Source of the DNA: Desulfobaccales bacterium | GTDB lineage: Bacteria; Desulfobacterota; Desulfobaccia; Desulfobaccales; 0-14-0-80-60-11 | DNA: 64,000 bases | Reading direction: 5' to 3' | NCBI GenBank assembly: GCA_041648175.1 | Contig: JBAZPO010000017.1 | Coordinates: forward strand, 22,159 to 86,158 | Part shown: positions 59,908 to 64,000 of the stretch, piece after piece | How the letters are laid out: every line of letters begins with the position of its first letter | Numbering within the stretch: position 1 is the stretch's first letter | The notes under the pieces: model-generated | The model's input: the letters and a program-made list of their open reading frames with translations, nothing else | Databases searched by the model: none | What the model was told of the DNA's origin: nothing | Program-made: the position numbers and the translations under genes

Positions 59908-61135
59908 ATGAACATTGAGTGCTGGAACCTCCTCGGAGTTTCCAGGCATATCCGGGAGCTACGAGCAGAGATAGCCGAGGTGGCCCAGAAACCTTTAACC
60001 GTTTTGATTCAAGGGCCCAGCGGAACCGGAAAAGAACTTATTGCCAAGGATATTCACCATCATAGCCCCAGGAAAAATTTTCCCTTCGTGATTGTCAACT
60101 GCGGCGCTATTGTTGGGGACCTCTTTGAAAGTGAACTTTTCGGCCATGAGAAAGGGGCATTTACTGGAGCACTAATTAAGAAGAGGGGGCTGGTTGAGGT
60201 CGCCAACGGAGGAACCCTGTTTCTCGACGAGGTTGGGGACCTAAGAGCCGACCATCAGGTAAAGCTGCTCAGGTTCTTACAAGACAAAACTTATCGCCCC
60301 GTGGGGGGAGAGACGGAAAAGTCTGCTGATGTCAGAGTGGTTGCGGCCACCAATAAAGACCTCATGACTGAAGTAAATAATAATATTAATAATAAATTTC
60401 GGGATGACCTTTATTATCGCCTTTCCCAATCGACCATTAAGACCGTTCCACTTAAAGATCGGCCAGAAGACATTAGTTTTTTTAGTTAATCACTTTGCGA
60501 ATAAGGATAATTTAAAGATTGAAGATAAGAATAAGGTTTTATTATATTCATATTTCTACCCTGGAAATGTTCGACAACTACAAAATTATCTTTATAGAAA
60601 TAGTGAGCAGATAATTAAAGAATGGAAAGCCGAGTTAATTGCACAAGGATTTGACCCTGAGGTCATGGCTGAGCTTAGATCATATGAAGACTTTGATGCT
60701 TTGGAGAGGCAGGCCAGGAACCTTTGTTATTATTCTCACCAATGGATTTGGGATGGAAATTCTCGCCAAAAAAAGGCTTCCGAGCCTTGGGCAGAAAAAC
60801 TATTAGATGACCCGTACGTTTATGATTGGCTGAAAGCCATTGCCTTTACTGGCGAAAGTAACGGTGATGTCAGTAAAATTGTTGAGGCCTATGAGATAGT
60901 AACGCTTTTGCGTTCTGGGATGCCAAGATCAAAAATCGTTGAATTTTTGCACCTCAGGAGAGATAAAGTATATCCTGAATTTTTTAAGGTGAACTATGGC
61001 ATTCCCTTACCCGAAAATAATGAACAGCTTATGGAATCCATGTCATTAAGATTCTGTGATTTTCCTTTATTCCAGGCCAAATTAACCGAGCTGCAAGAAA
61101 TGCTTACGAACAAAATCTTAGAAAGCCTTTCTTAA
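59908..61135 (+). pseudogene. Sigma54-interaction AAA+ ATPase gene with a +1 frameshift
   Basis: Two frames of one gene. The first (to 60489) has Walker A GPSGTGKE, the sigma54-contact loop GAFTGA, Walker B GTLFLDEVGDL and runs to RPEDISFF. The second (to 61135) continues as LVNHF...FYPGNVRQLQNYL. The frames join if one T is skipped in the T7 tract at 60477-60483. The C-terminal 180 residues are helical and lack the Fis-type helix-turn-helix usual for bacterial enhancer-binding proteins. No receiver or PAS domain precedes it. It may be a pseudogene, a sequencing error or a phase-variable or slippage-expressed gene. Directly follows the integrase. Confidence 0.75.
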
Positions 61136-61186
61136 TATCACCTCGCAATCTATTCACTCTACCTTCTATAACCCCCCAGTTCCAAG

Positions 61187-61222
61187 ATAAACTGTCCCCA
61201 TCCACCCCATAAACTGTCCCCA
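61187..61222. repeat. Direct repeat ATAAACTGTCCCCA
   Basis: Two perfect 14-base copies, at 61187-61200 and 61209-61222, starting 22 bases apart (about two helical turns). They lie in the 260-base gap before the AlpA-like gene and could bind its regulator or belong to an insertion-sequence end. Confidence 0.6.
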
Positions 61223-61395
61223 ATCCCCTGTTTGGTCTGCTCCGGACTTTACGAGTCTATAAAAATTCATAAATATCCGCAAGTTATAACTTGGTACCGA
61301 TGTTGCCTTTATGTTGACCGAAGTTGAGCTGGAAGGCCAGGCCTGGTCCAAAGAGGAAATCACCAGCCAGAAGTCAAAATTCAAGGAGATTCTTT

Positions 61396-61587
61396 ATGAA
61401 ACTTTTGACACGTCCGGAGTTGGCAAACAGATGGGACACTTCGGAAAGAACCATCGACCGCAGAAGGAAGCTCGGTTTGCTCCCATGGGTCGATGTCGCC
61501 GGAGGTCATGGGAAGCGGCCAATTGTTAGGTTCAGGGTGGAAGACATTGAAATGTATGAAAACCAAATGCTCCAGAATGCAAAATAA
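61396..61587 (+). CDS. AlpA/excisionase-like helix-turn-helix regulator
   Basis: A 63-residue MerR-superfamily protein: LLTRPELANRWDTSERTIDRRRKLGLLPWVD followed by a wing and FRVEDIEMYENQML. AAGGAG fixes the ATG at 61396. Such proteins control excision or transcription of mobile elements; it opens the three-gene group with the 205-residue protein and the polymerase. Confidence 0.85.
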   Translation: MKLLTRPELANRWDTSERTIDRRRKLGLLPWVDVAGGHGKRPIVRFRVEDIEMYENQMLQNAK

Positions 61588-61605
61588 TTAAAGGAGAACA
61601 TTGTC

Positions 61606-62223
61606 ATGGATAAAAAAGAATCGCCCCTTAGAGATCAGAGCGAGAGCAGTCTGGGCTCTGACCAGCAGGTTGATGGCTTCGATTTGGAAAACCTGCGTCT
61701 GTCCCAGAACTTTTCCGAAATCGTTGGCGTTAAGAAATTACTGACGACCGTGCCGGTTCGCAAGCCTGGTAAGCAAGAGTTCTTCAGGGTCCGCCCGGGA
61801 GAGGCTTGGCGGCTGGAGACTATGGTTTTGGAAATCAAGGATGACCGCGAAACCTACCTGGTAGCCCCTGAGATCTGGCCGGAGTTGCCCGGAGAGCTGG
61901 TCCCAAAGGTACTGTTCCTAACTATCAGCCGTCAAGGTGTCGTGGCGATCTGGCCGGTTCGCCTTCCCGGCGACGATGGTCGTCAGGATGCGTGGAGCCG
62001 CTCTGCATTGGATGCTGCGGATTTAGGCCAGAAGAGCTGGGTCCGCCTTGCCGCTAACATGTCCCTGGGCGCCTACGAAGTATATCGGGCTATGAGGGAT
62101 GACCTCCCCGAGCCCACTTGGCCCGATAAGACCTTTAAGGAAATCTTGGAAATTGCTTTCCAGGATAAGTTCATCCGTACCCTTGACCACCCGGTTATCC
62201 GCCGGCTCAAGGGAGCAGCGTGA
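61606..62223 (+). CDS. Protein of unknown function upstream of a family A polymerase
   Basis: A 205-residue soluble protein with AAAGGAG upstream. Middle part beta-rich (KQEFFRVRPGEAWRLETMVL, VLFLTISRQGVVAIWPVRLP), C-terminal part helical with tryptophans (YEVYRAMRDDLPEPTWPDKTF). Its stop overlaps the polymerase start (GTGA), so the pair is coupled. No family recognised. Confidence 0.7.
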   Translation: MDKKESPLRDQSESSLGSDQQVDGFDLENLRLSQNFSEIVGVKKLLTTVPVRKPGKQEFFRVRPGEAWRLETMVLEIKDDRETYLVAPEIWPELPGELVPKVLFLTISRQGVVAIWPVRLPGDDGRQDAWSRSALDAADLGQKSWVRLAANMSLGAYEVYRAMRDDLPEPTWPDKTFKEILEIAFQDKFIRTLDHPVIRRLKGAA

Positions 62224-63962
62224 TCCAAATTGGTGATACAGAGTTCCAGTCAATTTGGTTGATAGACTTCAGGTTCTCAGTGCCACCAGGTGAACGGCCA
62301 AGACCCATTTGCCTGGTGGCCTGGGAGCTGGTTTCTGGACGCAGAATAAAGTTTTTCCAGGATGAGCTGATGGCCATGAAGTCCCCCCCTTACAACATCG
62401 ACAAGAACTCGCTGATCGTGGCCTACTACGCCAGCGCAGAGATGGGCTGCCACATATTCTTGGGTTGGGACTTGCCGGTAAATCTCCTGGATCTGTTTAC
62501 GGAGTTCCGCACCTTGACCAATGGACTACCAAGCCTCTGCGGCGACGGTCTCATGGGAGCTCTGACACGGTTCGGATTGAGCGGCGTCGAGGTGGTGGAG
62601 AGGGATAGCATACGCCGACTGGCCCTGAGCGGAGGCCCTTGGACTCCGGCTGAAAAGTCCTTATTACTTGCAAATTGTGAATCTGAGGTGGAGGCTTTAG
62701 CGAAACTTCTTCCCCGCATGGAGCCCAATCTGGATATGCAACGAGCACCGTTGCGGGGCCAATACATGAAGGCAACTGCCAAAATGCAGGATATAGGAAT
62801 CCCCATAGATACCCAGGCCTTTAAAATTCTTAAAAGCCACTGGGCAAACATCCAGGATGACCTCATCGAAGAGGTAGATGCAGAGTATGGGGTTTTTGAG
62901 GATCGAACATTCAAAAGCTCCCGCTTTGCCACGTATCTGACCAGGAACAATATCCCTTGGCCCCGCAATGCTTCGGGTTCTTTAGACCTGACTGACGATA
63001 CCTTTCGAGAGATGGCACGGAGCAATCCCCAAATTACACCCTTACGTGAACTGCGAGTGGCATTGTGCCAGATGTGTTTGTCTGACTTGGCGGTGGGCGC
63101 TGATGGTCGTAATCGGTGTGTGCTAAACGCTTTTCGCGCCCGTACCAGCCGTAATCAGCCCAGTAATAGCCGGTTCATATTCGGGCCAGCAGTTTGGCTT
63201 CGAGGTCTCATCCGCCCGGAGCCGGGCCGGGGATTAGCCTATATTGATTGGTCCCAGCAGGAATTTGGTATCGCTGCCGCGTTATCTGGGGACCCCAATA
63301 TGTTGGCAGCTTATAATTCGGGGGACCCTTATCTAACCTTTGCTAAACAGGCGGGAGCAGTGCCGCCTGATTCCACCAAGAGAAGCCATCCCCTTGAGCG
63401 TGAGCAGTTTAAGGCTTGCACCCTGGCTGTGCAATATGGCATGGGGGAGGCCTCACTGGCCACCAGACTCGGTCAGCCGGTAGCCCAGGCCAGAGAGCTT
63501 CTGAGGCTCCACAAACAAGTTTACCGCAAATTTTGGGAGTGGTCCGATGCCGCCGTGGACTATGCCATGTTACACGGCAAGCTCTGGACCACATTCGGCT
63601 GGACTGTCCATACGGTTAGGCCAGCTAATCCAAGGTTTTTCCGGAATTTTCCCATGCAGGCAAATGGCGCTGAAATGCTCCGGACCGCTTGTTGTCTGGC
63701 CTTAAACCGTGGAATTAGAGTCTGCGCTCCGGTACATGATGCCATCTTAATCGAAGCTCCTTTAGATGAGCTTGATGAGGCTATAGTGACTGCGCAGAAG
63801 GCCATGTCCGATGCCAGTGCTGCGGTTCTGGCAGGATGCCGACTCGGCTCGGAGGCGAAGATCATCCGGTACCCAGAACGTTATATGGACCCTCGGGGCA
63901 CCAAAATGTGGGAGACGGTATGGAGCATACTCGGCCGCTTGGGTGTCGGTCTCCCTGTATAA
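62220..63962 (+). CDS. Family A DNA polymerase of a mobile element, proofreading probably lost
   Basis: A 580-residue polymerase starting at GTG. Pol A motifs are present: motif A YIDWSQQEFGIAAALSGD (catalytic Asp), motif B KACTLAVQYGMGEASLA, motif C PVHDAILIE. Motif C normally reads HDE; here the Asp is kept but Glu is Ala. The N-terminal part (residues 10-170) looks like a 3'-5' exonuclease fold (IWLIDFRF, AYYASAEMGCHIFLGW), but the first DxE motif reads DFR, so proofreading is probably gone. Polymerases of this build occur in prophages and integrative elements. The window ends 38 bases later. Confidence 0.85.
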   Translation: MIQIGDTEFQSIWLIDFRFSVPPGERPRPICLVAWELVSGRRIKFFQDELMAMKSPPYNIDKNSLIVAYYASAEMGCHIFLGWDLPVNLLDLFTEFRTLTNGLPSLCGDGLMGALTRFGLSGVEVVERDSIRRLALSGGPWTPAEKSLLLANCESEVEALAKLLPRMEPNLDMQRAPLRGQYMKATAKMQDIGIPIDTQAFKILKSHWANIQDDLIEEVDAEYGVFEDRTFKSSRFATYLTRNNIPWPRNASGSLDLTDDTFREMARSNPQITPLRELRVALCQMCLSDLAVGADGRNRCVLNAFRARTSRNQPSNSRFIFGPAVWLRGLIRPEPGRGLAYIDWSQQEFGIAAALSGDPNMLAAYNSGDPYLTFAKQAGAVPPDSTKRSHPLEREQFKACTLAVQYGMGEASLATRLGQPVAQARELLRLHKQVYRKFWEWSDAAVDYAMLHGKLWTTFGWTVHTVRPANPRFFRNFPMQANGAEMLRTACCLALNRGIRVCAPVHDAILIEAPLDELDEAIVTAQKAMSDASAAVLAGCRLGSEAKIIRYPERYMDPRGTKMWETVWSILGRLGVGLPV

Positions 63963-64000
63963 CCTGTGCGCTCACGCACACCCAACCTATGCGTACATGC

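Noticed and set aside
60477..60489. Programmed -1 frameshift at the T7 tract
   Set aside because: The downstream frame lies at +1, not -1, and a -1 slip would meet TAG at once; insertion or slippage fits better.

Overview
The window looks like a chromosome segment of an anaerobic Desulfobacterota (former Deltaproteobacteria) bacterium, plausibly a sulfate reducer or syntroph. The clues are an HdrA/Mvh-type selenium hydrogenase cluster, a PQ-free housekeeping gene set of deltaproteobacterial style, moderately high GC and many GC-rich intergenic palindromes. This assignment is an inference from gene content; no rRNA gene is present.

Layout. 1-9.5 kb: mixed single genes (FAD oxidoreductase, PAS histidine kinase, two paralogous zinc-ribbon mini-proteins, gltX, a 10-formyl-THF hydrolase-like enzyme, membrane proteins of unknown role, an HDAC-superfamily amidohydrolase). 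9.8-12.9 kb: prfA-prmC plus small genes. 13-22.7 kb (minus strand): branched-chain amino acid and phospholipid genes (leuC, leuA, an SGNH hydrolase, pssA-psd, ilvC, ilvN, ilvB and a DUF465 gene). 23.5-27.5 kb (minus): a tightly packed operon pyrR - unknown - yjbQ - unknown. 27.8-30.6 kb (plus): J-domain protein, two tandem DUF3108 proteins and an alpha/beta hydrolase. 31-32 kb: small envelope proteins. 32-43 kb (minus): the translation/RNA operon rimP-nusA-infB-DUF503-rbfA-truB-rpsO-pnp-M16 protease, with a HEPN/MNT toxin-antitoxin pair lying between rbfA and truB. 43-46 kb: a RelE-type pair, tRNA-Gly(CCC), ribF and tRNA-Leu(CAG).

46.4-53.8 kb (plus) is the most notable region: hdrA-mvhD-frhB-like-mvhG-mvhA. 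Three of these genes (hdrA, mvhD, mvhA) are each interrupted by one in-frame UGA exactly where the family has a conserved cysteine, and each UGA is followed by a hairpin suitable as a bacterial SECIS. I therefore read them as three selenoproteins, including a [NiFeSe] large subunit with a DPUxxC motif, rather than as broken genes. HdrA also carries an N-terminal helix-turn-helix domain ahead of its flavin domain. Together the genes would oxidise H2 (MvhGA), pass electrons through MvhD to the HdrA flavin, and split them to partners not encoded here (no HdrBC in the window); the FrhB-like protein is a candidate partner.

53.8-59 kb: IS remnant, a pyruvate/indolepyruvate decarboxylase-family enzyme, small unknown genes, PilZ protein and trxB. 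59.1-64 kb: the end of an integrated mobile element (integrase lacking its N-terminal domain, frameshifted sigma54-type AAA+ gene, AlpA-like regulator, family A DNA polymerase). Across the window there are several dispersed palindromic elements, including a 103-bp MITE-like element in two copies and a 29-bp palindrome that occurs once between genes and once in frame inside prmC.
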